DNA of 64,000 nucleotides. It comes from Pholis gunnellus. Lineage: Eukaryota; Chordata; Actinopteri; Perciformes; Pholidae. Both the position numbers and the translations under genes were made by a program. Positions 37,141-48,744 of this stretch are shown piece by piece. The notes under the pieces were generated by a model. The model made no database searches. It was not told where the DNA came from and was given only the letters and a program-made list of their open reading frames with translations. The DNA lies in the NCBI GenBank assembly GCA_910591455.2, contig OU342804.1, positions 15,939,633-16,003,632 on the forward strand. The letters are read 5' to 3'. Position 1 is the stretch's first letter, and the number at the start of each line of letters is the position of its first letter.

Positions 37141-37600
37141 GAATGCTAAAATGCTCACAATACAAACGCTAACATCAACAACTGTGACGTTCAGAAGGTA
37201 CAATGTTTACAGTGTTTACCATCTCACATGTTAGCATGCTAACATTTGCTAATTAGCGCTAAACACAAAGCTGAGACTGATGGGAATGCCATTATTATTT
37301 GATCATAAACCAAAGCAAACGTTTACATTTTTTGACCTTATGATGACACTAGATAAATAGTCACATCTTGACAGCAATTCATCCAACAGTTGTAGAGACA
37401 TTTCGATTCTCAACCTCCAGGTGGGACTGGACGAAAAGTCAGGTTGCTCACCGAAGTCTTAAGGATACGTCATCTAGGGACCATGAATGTCCAAAGTGTA
37501 CAAAATTCCATGTCAATCCATCAAATAGTTGTTTAGACATTTCAGTCTGGACTAAAGTGGTGGAGAGTGTCGTTTCTTGAGCCATGAGTGTCGCTAACAT
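37141..37600. repeat. dispersed percomorph-type repeat ('gctaacatttgctaattagc')
   Basis: The order of phrases matches a very common dispersed element that I remember from perciform genomic sequences: gctaaaatgctcacaa, then gttagcatgctaacatttgc, taattagcgctaaacacaaag, ctgatgggaatgcc, atgatgacactagat, gaaaagtcaggttgctcacc, then tccatgtcaatccatc, agttgtttagacatttcag and tctggactaaagtggtgga. It is non-coding. I cannot see terminal inverted repeats, so the class (non-autonomous DNA transposon or other) is open. Confidence 0.6.
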
Positions 37601-39240
37601 TCAGCAGGTCCTGACTTTAATGACAAAACAGCACATTTCAGCTCACGGCCTTCACCAACCCTGACACAGCAGCCATACATACAAAATCTTATTTTCTTAT
37701 TTTCCACTTCATTCAAATAGATTTCCCTTGAATTCAATATGCAAAATAAAATGAGTTGAAACGTGTGTAAGTGACGATGCCACACAAGCTGTCGGTAAGT
37801 TCGAAGGCAAAGTTGAAATCATGTGTTTTTACATCCATGTTGGAAAAGTCGAGTGAGTTTTCTACTGTTGTCTCTACCAGGCGTGCCATCTTCAGTTATC
37901 CCCCTCCTCTCCCAGGCTCTGCCATCTCTACCTCTGTTTCCCCATCTCCCGAGTCTCCTACAATCTTTACGAGGCTCAGGAGAGCTTTGACATTCCTAAA
38001 TGAAAAGGCTCTCTTTGCGGCACGGCAACAGCTGACGATTTATGACAACGAGGCCTCGCTGGAATCTTAGCTGCTGTCAGCCAGCATAATGATGTTTTGA
38101 TATAAAGATGATTGGTGAGGCTGCATGCACCGCACTGTGCATCAGGCCTGCGTGCGTGTATGTGTGTGTGAGTGTGTGATTGGGTGATTTAAGGTGGACA
38201 CTCATGCATCGCTTACTTGTTGTTGTCTATTGTTTAGCTGTTTACTCCTATGGTTGCTATTTTTTTTTTTATTTGCTCTTTTTTTTTTTTCAACTTGACA
38301 TTTAGAGTCCCCTTCAACCGGGCTCCCCTCTCTCTCTCAGCATGGTTTTCCCGCCTTTGGTTCTCTGCCTCTCTACTGCATCTTAGCTCCTGCTTCCCCT
38401 TATTGTTTTTCTGTCCATCTCTCTGCAGCTCTGTTTTGTTTTGGATCATTCATGTCCATCCCTGCCCTCGTGCTCTCATGTGTTTTTTTTAACTTTACTT
38501 TTTCTATCTTTTCTCTCTCTGCTTTACTCCACACCATCCCAACACACATGCTCACACACACTCCCCCAACCCCCCCTGGCATAGGTGACAGGCGTATAGT
38601 TTGCTATAGTTTCTATTAGAAGACCATTGCATGCTTGAGGGCCCCCACAGATTGGTTACATTTTGTTCGGCGGGGCATTAGTGGGCCCCGTCGAAGGGCC
38701 CCATCATCATCAGTGTGTCTGCCATCTTCCGGTGGTGATCTATGATTCGCCCATCAGACGTACATAAATCAGAGCGCTAAAAGGATTTCTACGCTACCTC
38801 ACAACCCCCCTCCTGTTAAATTTATGCTGCCGTAAAAGAAAGGAAAATTAGTCATTGAGGACCCCCCCCCCCCCTTTCTTCCTCTATCTCTTTCTCCTTC
38901 TCTCCACGCAATGTGTAGCCGTAAAAAAAAAAAAAAAAGAGGAAAGACAGGGCGAACAATCGCATGCGGCGCCCATCATCTTCTCCTCTCCATCCTCCTC
39001 CCCCTCCTCTTCCCTCTAATATCATCATTATCAGAATCGTAAAGCGAAAAATAACACGCAGCAGAAAAAAAGAGGTGAGTGGAGACGGTTTTGAGAGGGG
39101 TGAGTGTATTCTCTCCAACCTCTAATCCTTCTTCTTTTCCCCTTCCTCTCTCCAATCATCTCTCTCACACACACACACACATTCAGACTACTTGAATATG
39201 AGAGAGGTTAATAATTAGTCCACGATATCCAAGTGTGTGT

Positions 39241-39322
39241 GCTCGTACATGGTTGCATGTGTGTGTGTGTGTGCTCGTACATGGTTGCATGTGTGTGTGT
39301 GTGTGCTCGTACATGGTTGCAA
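39241..39322. repeat. 32-bp minisatellite, about 2.6 copies
   Basis: gctcgtacatggttgca begins at 39241, 39273 and 39305. The (GT)n between units completes a 32-bp period. Confidence 0.92.
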
Positions 39323-39639
39323 TGTGCATGTGCTTCGCGGCTGTGTTTGCTGGTTTATGTGTTTGTGTGCCTCCACTGTTGAATGCAAATCAGTGAGTCG
39401 CCCATGCAGAACGCCTTTCAAATCCCATCGCCGCTCCGCTCTGCCCTTCCACTCCCAGAATGCAGTGCAGCAAGGCAGACAGGTAAGGAGTAGGGGCAGT
39501 GCGTTGTTGTGGGTGAATAGTTATGTTATTGGCCCACAATCTACTCATTAACTTCCTGCTTTCTTTTCTGTCTATCACCCCTGTCTCTTGATGAGAGGTC
39601 TGTCACTATGTATTTTAGTGTATGTAAAAATGTCTGCCC

Positions 39640-39680
39640 GTCCATCAGTCCATCAGTCCATCAGTCCATCTGTCCATCCC
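39640..39680. repeat. (GTCCATCA)n minisatellite
   Basis: Four to five octamer units, the last changed to ctgtccat. Confidence 0.92.
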
Positions 39681-40599
39681 TGTTTCCTGTTCTGGCCTTT
39701 TCATGTGATTCTAAGGCTTGTCCTCCTGTTTCCTTGTTCTACCTTGTTCTGTCTCCAGCTTGCTATTAGTAATCTTAGCTTCTCTGCTGAGGCATATAAG
39801 CCTCTTCATATTCCTCTGAGCTCCTTGCTTCATTACAAGTGTCACAGCTGCTCCGCCACACAGTTTTTGGAGTCACATCCAAGAGGAGGAAAGTATCTTG
39901 ATGAGAATGCCGTTTTATTACTAAGTTGATAAACGCCTCCAAGGAACAAAATTGACCAACAAGCCAAATATCAACATTGGAAAACAAACATTTTGACTTT
40001 TATTGACCGCAATACTCTATATACTGTATCCTTGAACAGATGAGAGGCCACACAGTACGAAGATACTACAGGTAGGTCTAGTTAAGGATCGGTCAAATAT
40101 AGATATTCAGAGTGTGTGTTCATCCCAACATCAATAGATCCACTGCGGGATCCAAATTGCTTAACAAGCTGCCAATTAGGCCTGTAGTCAGCTGGCTGGA
40201 TCGACACACACAGAGACACTCACACACACACACACATACTGAAAAACACACACATCTAGAGCCAATTATACAAGTGAATTACTCTCCTAGAGACAGTGTG
40301 TGTGGTTTTGTGTTTGGGCATGAGGTTCTCTCTACAATACAAAAGAGAGAAAGAGAAAAATGACAGAAATTACACTTTTACAGGCTGCAAAAACAAACTC
40401 CATCTAAATAAGTAATTCAGAATCATTATCTAAATACTAGAGCATTGTTTCAGAGCCACTGGCTCTTGTTTTTCACCTGCACTGGGAACAAGTTGAATAA
40501 GTCTTTTAGTAGTATTTAGTAGTTTTAGGGCCTGAGCAGGCAGAATATGTTAACTTGGAGCTTTTCCTGCTCCAAACTGAATTTTATTCAACTCAATGT

Positions 40600-41330
40600 G
40601 TTCAGTGCACTCGTGTTAAATCCGGAGGCGCGTAGAGCGGAAAAACACGAGACGCGAAATTTGGTTGAAACAAAGACATGGGGTCTACATGGCATTTCAA
40701 TAGCCTAAAGTGGTTTGGACCAGGCCAACCCCCATCAAGCGTCAAAATCTCACCTATGTTTGAGATTTGGTTTAAACCACAACACTGGTGCCTTATTGGA
40801 CAAGGGCCACAGGTATCCCAGGGGATCCCTGTAATACGGCCATGACCACACTGAGCCTAGATAGATGGTGCTACCTTTACCATCTCACAAGATTCGATTC
40901 GAATGAAAAGGAGGCAGAACCAACGTTGTTGCTTTTAAGAAAACCCTAAGAACAGTTCTACATTGGTCAAAAAATACGTACACATATCTCATATCCAAAT
41001 ATAGGCTGTGCTCTTACACTTATTTCAGTCGTACGTGGTGTGTAACCCTGGCCTCTACTGAGTGCATCATATTACAGCATATTACTTTGTTAAATAATTG
41101 TGTTGTATTGCGTAACCTAATCATATCCGTGATTACGCCCACCATCTTGATCCTCCACTCTCTCCTCCGCCATTGTTAAGTCTTGCGTGGCATGATCGCT
41201 TACGAGATTTCGCCCGCCGTGGAACGATGGACTATGGACTATTGACATTTTGACTGAACACCAATTTTGAGACTTAATCCATAGTTTGGTTATTGGTCAC
41301 TGATCTCAGAATGGTGCCTCGTTTTTACTA
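40600..41330. other. CpG-bearing segment of unknown origin, possibly a decayed transposon
   Basis: Composition changes here: CpG words (ccggaggcgcgtagagcgg near 40622, cgcccgccgtggaacg near 41211) mark both sides of an otherwise AT-rich stretch. gacgcgaaattt (40653-40664) and gagatttcgc (41203-41212) are loosely inverted relative to each other. There is no open frame of note. A decayed DNA transposon is one reading. I do not recognise a family. Confidence 0.3.
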
Positions 41331-43776
41331 ATATATGTCCATAATCTTTTTGATATTAATAATTATATTCATGTCAATAATTATGTTTTCATACTTGCTG
41401 ATACTTGCTCTTGCGAGATCCCAACAATGCTCATCAACTCAAAAGCAGTGTGCAAAACGCTTTACTCTCATTGAAAACAATCACAAAAGGCCGCCCCAGG
41501 CTGATCTGTCTGATCAGGACGTGTGTTTTTTGGAGCGCAGGTGTGCACAGTGTTAAGGTACTGCAATAACAGGGAAGAAAATATGAATATCTGACTATTG
41601 GCCAGGAGAGATTTTAATGATTTTTAGTGAAAAGTAAACTGTAATTCTCTTGAAATAAGATGTCTGGCTAGACTGCTGCCACATCCATCCATCCTGCCAA
41701 GTTAAATAAACTGAATACAATACTGCAAATCGATGGATAATGAGTGAATAATGGGTAATGATACATGTTCTTAAGTGACATTTTCATGCAGTCAATAATT
41801 TCTTCCACATCATTTTGGGTAATCAATGATAATTTAGAGTGGCAAGGTGTCTTGTTGTTTTCACCAAGCACCGAATAACAGTTTGTCCTCTTTCATCCTC
41901 ACTCATATTTCCTGCGACCGTTCACTGCATTGCATCCACTCAGAATGCCGACTACTAAAAAAGCCATTAAATAATCAATAATCTTTCACATCATATGACG
42001 TGATTTCAGATCATAAAGTGTCACTGAAGTTGCCAATTGACATAACAAGAAATGAATGCGTCATGTGCAATGATTACTCTCATAATCCATCAATATCATG
42101 GGAGAGGCTACGATTTCAAATTACCTTTTAATTAAAAAACAAGTATAGCTTAGTCACAGGCAAAATGCAAAGAAATTTGTACTCATTAAAATATGAATAA
42201 AATACCATATTGATTATACAGGAATGTATATGTGTTTGCATAAAGAGATCAAGTAATGGGTAATGTAACTTGCTTCACTACACCCTTAAGTTAAGAGCAT
42301 TTAATGAAAGAGGAATAAAATGAAATGGACGGGGAGAATCGGAGAAAGAAAATGATTTTTATAGAAAAAACGTTCCCATGGCTTTTCAGCTTTAGTCATT
42401 TTTCACCAGGCCTCCTTTCCATATATTGTTATTGCCATTATTATCATGTCTGTCTTCAGTACAAAGGTACAGATTGTCAGCTTTTGTCATTGCAGCTGTA
42501 CATTTTAGGTGAGAGTGAGCAAGAGAGCAGTGTTAACTTATGTCAAGGCTCTTTGAATCAAGACAAGGAGAACGAGACAGGCAGCGGGAAAAAGGCTTCC
42601 TCTCGACTACTTGTAGTAATCCTGTCTTTGTATGACGCTAATCATATGTAAATCCGCGTTGTAAAGTGATTTGGTTTTCCCCGTGTTTGAAATAATTATA
42701 CAGGCTGCGCTTATGGAGGAAAACCTCTTCAGTTTCAATTGGTACATGGCTTTTCTGTTGTCACTGCAGAGGAGTATACTGGCTGGTGTCTTAATCCACC
42801 AGACCTGCTTGTTTACCAACAACAAGAGAATAATATCATTGTCATTGTCAGACACACTTATTGTTCATTTGACTCAATCAGGTATGCGAAGGTTACTTTG
42901 AAAATGTAGTTCATTGCAGAATACTGATTACCTGCTTAATACCAGCTTATTGCAACTCCACTTTCTCATTACTTTTCCACTTACTTCAGAACTGCTCTTT
43001 AAACTGTGCAATAAATGGATATACTTATACCACTGTATAAGATTAAACTAATCAAACCATGCATGAATACTAATGTAGTTTACACAATATATGAGATATT
43101 TCCTGGCCCAAAGAGCAGCAACTTCAGCTGTTGATGTGAAGCTCTTAGTTTGGTCTCCGTAAGCCATTAGACTTGATAACAGCCACAGCACAAAAACGGT
43201 CACTTTACGTTTTGTATAGATTCATAAAAGCATGCAATTGTATTTTGTGGTATTGCAAATTATTGGCCAGCTATGGGTTGACCAGTGGATTAATCCTTGT
43301 GTATTTAAACTCTTTCAAATATTGTCATATTTGTATATTTAGATGTTTTTTATATGTAAATTACTTTATTTATGTGCGCCTGTGTTTGCAAACTCGCTTG
43401 CCTCAAATTGGCGTTTGTACAAAGTGGCCAAGTATTTTGATTGGAATGAACTAACTTGAATTGCATACATTTCAGTAAAACATTTTAAACCTAGTAAGTG
43501 AGTACAATGGCAAAAATATTAGAAATCATAGGAAAATAATACAATATAGAGCACATGAATCCACAACAGGAAAAAGAACTATACAGTCTGACAGGCGGGA
43601 AAGTATGTGAATTACTTTCAAGCATTGACTAACTTACAGTTGTTACTTGCAATGTTTGATAACATTAGTTGAACATGTAATGTTGAAAAATGTAGTAATA
43701 CAAAATTTAAAATGTACAATATAACTATAAGGCAAAGTGAACAACTGGTTGTCTTTACTTCGATGCCGCTGTAGTT
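41331..43776. other. unique AT-rich DNA, no gene seen
   Basis: 41880-42120 (ATAATCAATAATC, atatgacgtgattt) and 42500-42900 are complex and non-repetitive. The remainder is AT-rich. The 108-codon frame at 42325-42651 shows no domain and no splice-like edges. Confidence 0.6.
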
Positions 43777-45130
43777 TTAACCTCTTGAACCATAGGCCTA
43801 TTTTTAGCCCTGTGCTCGAAAATGTCCTACCCTTACGCAAAGGGGCTTATCTCGCTAACTACAAGGTCTATTTGAATAATTTAAATGGCATAATAACACA
43901 AATAAATGTGAGCTTTGTTATGATGTGTACATATCATTGTATATGTTACTGGTAAATGCTGGACGAATGTTACACACAGCTCAAATTGAACATTTTCAGG
44001 TTCGACTTTTTTTTTTTAACCTAAAAAGCACTTTTATTGATTTGAAATGATGCAGAAGCTGGCCTAAACTCTCCCAAATCATATCACAACATGTCAGCAG
44101 TCCTTTTAAAACAAAAATTGGCTTTGATAAAGTGAAGTATGCCTGAGAAATCAAGGTCAGCTGAGGTCAGCCAACGTCAATTCTGATTTTGGAAGTAGCA
44201 CAAATAGCTGTTTTATTGGACTTTTATATACTATATAACTCTATATTTCACTTCTTTTATCACTAATAGTGTTCAGTCTATCTAATACAGCAGTTTGGCA
44301 TCATGAGAGCTTTGGCTATATAAAAACCTGTAAAATATGGCTCATTTTCGTCAGAATTTGAGTTTTACGTGATGTATTTGAACCTCACACAACTTGCGAT
44401 CAGTCGATTTGCGCAATTCCTACAGATTTGAACCCGGCAGAGTCTGGGCGGTGTAGTCATTCGTTCTTTGAGTTGTTTGACCGAATTTTAAGCCAATAAA
44501 ATAATCGAAAACCGTGATCCGCCCCCATGGCTCAAACCCATTGGCCCAAACTGAAATAGGTCAAATCCCTACCCTAAGTTAGATTGATCCCATAATGTCT
44601 TCAGGAAACAGTTCAGAGCCGCCACAGGATGTTGATAGAACAGTAGAACAGTAAGGAGTTTATGAAATATTAGCGGTGAAGCGGTTTGTTGTTGTGGTGC
44701 TTGTTTGCTCACAGCTCTGTGGTGGTTTCACTTTGATAAATAGTGAAGATATCTTTGGATTCAGTGTGTTATTGGCGTGTTTTCTGCTATTTCGGTTTTC
44801 CGTGTTAGCATTTAGCTTCTTCCTATTAGCGCCTACCGGAGTGTGTGGTCGGCTCAGCCATGGCGAAAAAAGAGTGATATTGTGGACATTCTTTTAGTTG
44901 TTTATTTGTGTTTGTGTAGAATTGTGTTTGGAGTGTGTACACTGACTTACATGATAGTGTTGAACAGAATCTCTTCGTTGATTTGGTATATAGCATGTAT
45001 GAAGCATTAATAATATTTTTGTATGAAAAGTCCATTCTACGACATTTGGAACAGAGCCTCGTAACAGAACGGGAGACCTTTTGGGTGTTCTCGGGTGCAA
45101 TTAAGCATCGTCTCACTTGCCAGCTCTGCT
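43777..45130 (+). mobile_element. possible piggyBac-like 5' remnant
   Basis: The left edge reads TTAA at 43777-43780, then cctcttgaaccataggcc. This fits the TTAA target of piggyBac elements followed by a CCyTTgaa-type terminus. The sequence after it (aaggggcttatctcgctaac, taatggcataataacac) resembles 5' regions of fish piggyBac-like elements as I recall them. Promoter-like CCAAT motifs (44490-44545) and short starts such as atgtcttcaggaaacag (44596) and atggcgaaaaaagag (44860) follow, but no transposase frame is open. No matching right terminus was found, so this is a truncated copy at best, and the family call is tentative. Confidence 0.3.
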
Positions 45131-46144
45131 AAATTAAACATACATCACACACTTCTGTATGTGTTTGTTAGTGTGTGCGTCTGTGTGCTTCAGTCTTGGC
45201 AAGTCAACAGAGGGTCAACGTTTTGTGAGTGTGTGTTTGCTTGAGTGTTTAAGAAATCCTCTGCAATGTGTGTGTATATGTGTGCTTGTGTGTGTGGAGC
45301 GTGTTTCCAGACTGTGAATTGCTTCTGAGCGGGGACCGTATTAGATGTAACACCCGCAGCCCGAAGACAACAGGATCCTTTTACACCTTACAATTAGAGA
45401 ACCGACTCTGACAGGGAATTGTGTTTGTCTGAGCATGTGTGTTTCTGAGCATGAATTTAAGGATGTATTCATACAAGTTTGTGCAGAAACAAGAAAGTAG
45501 ACAGACACAGAGAGCTATGTGAATATGAAAGAGAGAGGTGGAGAGGGAAAGAGAGATAAACACTCTGATAACAACCAGTAAGTTGATTGCCATTTATGTA
45601 AAAAAACAGAAGGAGGCAAATAAGGTGAAGGGATCATAAAAATTGGACAACGTACAAAAGAAGAAGAAAGAGAAATGGGACCAGGAAAGGGCAGAATAAT
45701 ATGAAGAAAATGACAATGCTCTAGAGAAAAGAAAAACTATAATAAATAGAATACAGATGGGAAATAACTGAATATACTAAGTCCTGTCGAGGTTGTTAAG
45801 GGAGATGAGAAGGAAAATGAAAAAAAGGGGAGAGACATGTCAAGTCAATCAGCAGCTAAATGATGAAGAGGGCAGACAGTGAAGAAAGTGATTCATCAAC
45901 TGTGTAAATATCATCACATTTTACCAGAATAGCAGGACAGGGTGAGAGGAGAGGGAATTGAAAAGGAAGAAAGTTGCTAAACACACACACAAAGAAAGGG
46001 GAAGGTATTAGAAAGAGGACAGTCTGAAACAGGGCAAGAGGGATGGAGAGAGGGCATGAAGAAAAGGAATGCAGAGATTGTGCATGGGGTTGTGTCAGCG
46101 GTGTAGGGATGGCAGGAGGGGAAGCCAGGTCCATGCACATTAAG

Positions 46145-46176
<32 letters not shown>

Positions 46177-46790
46177 ACAGACACACACACACACACAGGG
46201 TGTGGCTTTTATTTACCTGTGAGAAAAAGGCTTATCTCACCCACAGCTGTGAGGCTAAAGAGAGGCCTGACCTCGCCTCCTCTCTGCTCCTCTCCACTCC
46301 TTTTCTTCTCCTCCTCCCTCCTCCTCACCTCTTCCCCTGTGGCTTGACTGTGTGTGCATGAGTGTGTGTTTGCTTAGCAACACACCAAGGGCTCTAACCT
46401 GTGACCCGGAGCACATGGTACGTCGGAATGGTTCACAATCTTCTCTGTGTGGCGCTGTTGAAAGGTTTTGTCTTTTATAACTTTGTTCAAGGAGACAAGA
46501 TTTCACTCCAGAGACAAGGGAACGACTGTTGTGATTGAAGACTGCAAAATGTTGATATTCCCTATTGTCTCTTTATTAGTTCAAGTCATTTTTCAATTAA
46601 GCCACTGGATACTTTGATACTTAACCTATGTAACCAAACATAAAGACATAGCTATAGAAACATCAGACTGGTCCAACAAGCCCTCCAAAATGAAGGGTCC
46701 CTTTCAGCAGGATGACATCATTTCTCTGTATTTCCAAAACCGTTTCAAATCATTGTTGAAAAATAAATCCGTTTTATGATATGAGAACGC
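45131..46790. other. unique DNA with a CA array, no gene seen
   Basis: 45300-45420 is a mixed block (gaccgtattagatgtaac). 45480-46100 is purine-rich and explains the Ser/Pro/Phe-rich minus-strand frames. 46260-46330 is C/T-rich. Confidence 0.65.
46144..46198. repeat. (CA)n with CAGA interruptions
   Basis: Two acag interruptions split the CA array into three runs. Confidence 0.96.
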
Positions 46791-46794
46791 TTTG

Positions 46795-46870
46795 GTTGAG
46801 GTTTTGTTAGGTTAAGGCACAAAACTGACCAGATTAAGGTAAACGTTGTGGTTTGGGTTAAAAGAGCTAC
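46795..46870. repeat. fragment of 'gttaggttaaggcacaaaac' dispersed repeat
   Basis: ttgttaggttaaggcac and gtggtttgggttaaaa in this order are typical of a low-complexity dispersed teleost repeat built on GTTAGG/GGTTAA words. The fragment is short and no ends are visible. Confidence 0.45.
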
Positions 46871-46924
46871 TTCATTATCGTTAGCGGACTTACATCTCAT
46901 GGTTAAGGTTTGGGAACGATAATC

Positions 46925-47335
46925 TCACGGTTTACCAGAACAGGAAGGAGGGGAAGGACCTAAATCCAGATGACAACAGGCAGAATGGTGCATTTCAATG
47001 ATTTATTACACAAAAGGCTTACAGGCAGTGAGTGCAAAGTTAGGCAGGTAACAGCAGGTAATGAGGTAGCAGATAACACATCTCCAAACAGCAATAATGA
47101 TGAACAGACAAAGAACAAAGGAAGTGAGCTGATATAAATAGTGACTGACTGACTAACAAGGGAATTGAGAGCAGGAGGTGAGGTGAGTGAAGGACTAATG
47201 AGGGAGGTGAAACTGATCAGGACTGGGCAGGTATTAAAAAAGGTGGGAAAACGTATAACAAAAAAAAAATCTGACACATGAGGAGGGAACTTCAATACAA
47301 AACAGGAAACAGACAAAAAACAAGACTGACAGATC
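46925..47335 (-). mobile_element. solo-LTR-like retrotransposon repeat, minus strand
   Basis: Read on the minus strand from about 47335 it starts gatctgtcagtcttgttt, continues through C/T-rich cacctcacctcctgctc words and has a TATA-like tatttatatc at 47130-47142. AATAAA follows at 47002-47007, then a 70-80 bp tail ending near ccgtgag. Promoter, then poly(A) signal, then a short tail is the U3-R-U5 order of an LTR, and the vocabulary matches LTR-like repeats common in fish. No coding region or second LTR is present. Target duplications are not evident, so the ends are approximate. Confidence 0.5.
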
Positions 47336-48108
47336 GTGGATTTGCTTAAAAAAACTTGTGTTGAAACAACTGATGCGGTTAATCATGGGAGGGCAGTCTA
47401 ATGACTTAGTCTTATTGTTTATGCACTTTGAACTTTTTGTCTTTAAAACTTTTCATTTTTTTCACAGTTTTTGTAACCCACACGTTTGCTGGCTGTTGTG
47501 CATGTCAGTGGACTTTCAGCTCACACACCCAAAACCTTTGACAGTTTATTGGTACATTCTTGCATGTGAGCTCCCACAAACAAGGAGAGAACCAACATAG
47601 GTTTCCCTCCTTCAATGACAATTTAAGGCCTTATTAATGACCTCAAATGGCCCAGTGTAGTGTGAGGGCTGTCTTTTTATCCTGTAGTCAATGTTAGTGA
47701 AAGTATAAAAAAGAGAGTAAGCAGAAAACAATAAAAGAAACTAAACAGATAATTGCTTCAGGACTGCAAGTGTTGAGTACTGTCCACTCTGTCACTCTTC
47801 TTCTCTGTCACCTTTATTCCCTTTCTTTCCTTTCATGTTTCTGTCTCTGTCTCACTGTATGGTCTATTGTGTGGGCAGCAGTGACAGATGTGCTGTATCG
47901 CTGCTTCTCTGCATGAAATGGGAAAAAAAAATGATGTCTTGTCCTCCACATGTCTGCTCTCTTTTTAGAGCTACTGAGGTCTTGGCCCCATTAAACTGAT
48001 TTACACACACAGTCTCCCTTTCTGTCTCTCTCTCTGTGTCTCTCCAAGTTAATAGCAGAATGCAGATGAGCACTTTTTCACAAGGAGCTGGCTGACTGCG
48101 CGAGGCAT

Positions 48109-48110
<2 letters not shown>

Positions 48111-48186
<76 letters not shown>
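48111..48186. repeat. (GT)n microsatellite, 76 bp
   Basis: Pure GT, ending at gtctgtgc. Confidence 0.98.
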
Positions 48187-48187
<1 letters not shown>

Positions 48188-48401
48188 TGTGCAAGAGTCC
48201 TTCTGGCCGAGGGGATGAGAGGGTAGTGACAGGGGTCTTGACATGCTAAAGAGGCAGAGTAAATGGGTTTTTCTAAAGCAGTAGAGGAAATATCACCGTT
48301 TTATACCAGGCCAATTTATGTCCCCTTATCTCTTCCTCAAACATGTCACTTTAGCTACTGCTGAATGGTAATTACCACTCTCTCAACACTCAGTCACTCT
48401 C

Positions 48402-48403
<2 letters not shown>

Positions 48404-48437
<34 letters not shown>

Positions 48438-48705
48438 AAACAGACACGTATTTAACAACACATTCGAGTGCACACACATAGGCTAGTTGAGTACACATAA
48501 GTACAATCATGCACATTCTGGGCAGATAAATGTTGTCTATGCAACACACACATCACACACAGACCTTTTGGTATTACACACACACACACACACACACACA
48601 GCCAAGTCATTGTGCAAAAAAACAATGCAGACACACACTATTACTGTATGGAAAAAAGGCAGGTATTTGAACAGATTCTAATGGTTTAAGGTGTATCCGT
48701 GCATG

Positions 48706-48744
<39 letters not shown>
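48404..48744. repeat. cluster of (CA)n, (CA)n and (GT)n arrays
   Basis: CA at 48404-48435 and 48576-48600, then GT at 48709-48744. The last two face each other about 108 bp apart. Confidence 0.96.

Larger units (their letters stand above)
37601..40600. other. unique mixed-composition DNA, no gene seen
   Basis: 37960-38110 (ctctttgcggcacggcaac ... ataatgatgttttgata) and 38590-38850 are non-repetitive, CpG-containing blocks, candidates for conserved non-coding DNA. 38250-38300 is T-rich, 38862-38874 is a C13 run and 38923-38938 an A16 run. 38980-39120 is C/T-rich. 39420-40600 is unique. Confidence 0.6.

Noticed and set aside
44676..44897. Frame with a signal-peptide-like start
   Set aside because: It begins at GTG, not ATG, lies in a probable transposon remnant and has no downstream domain.
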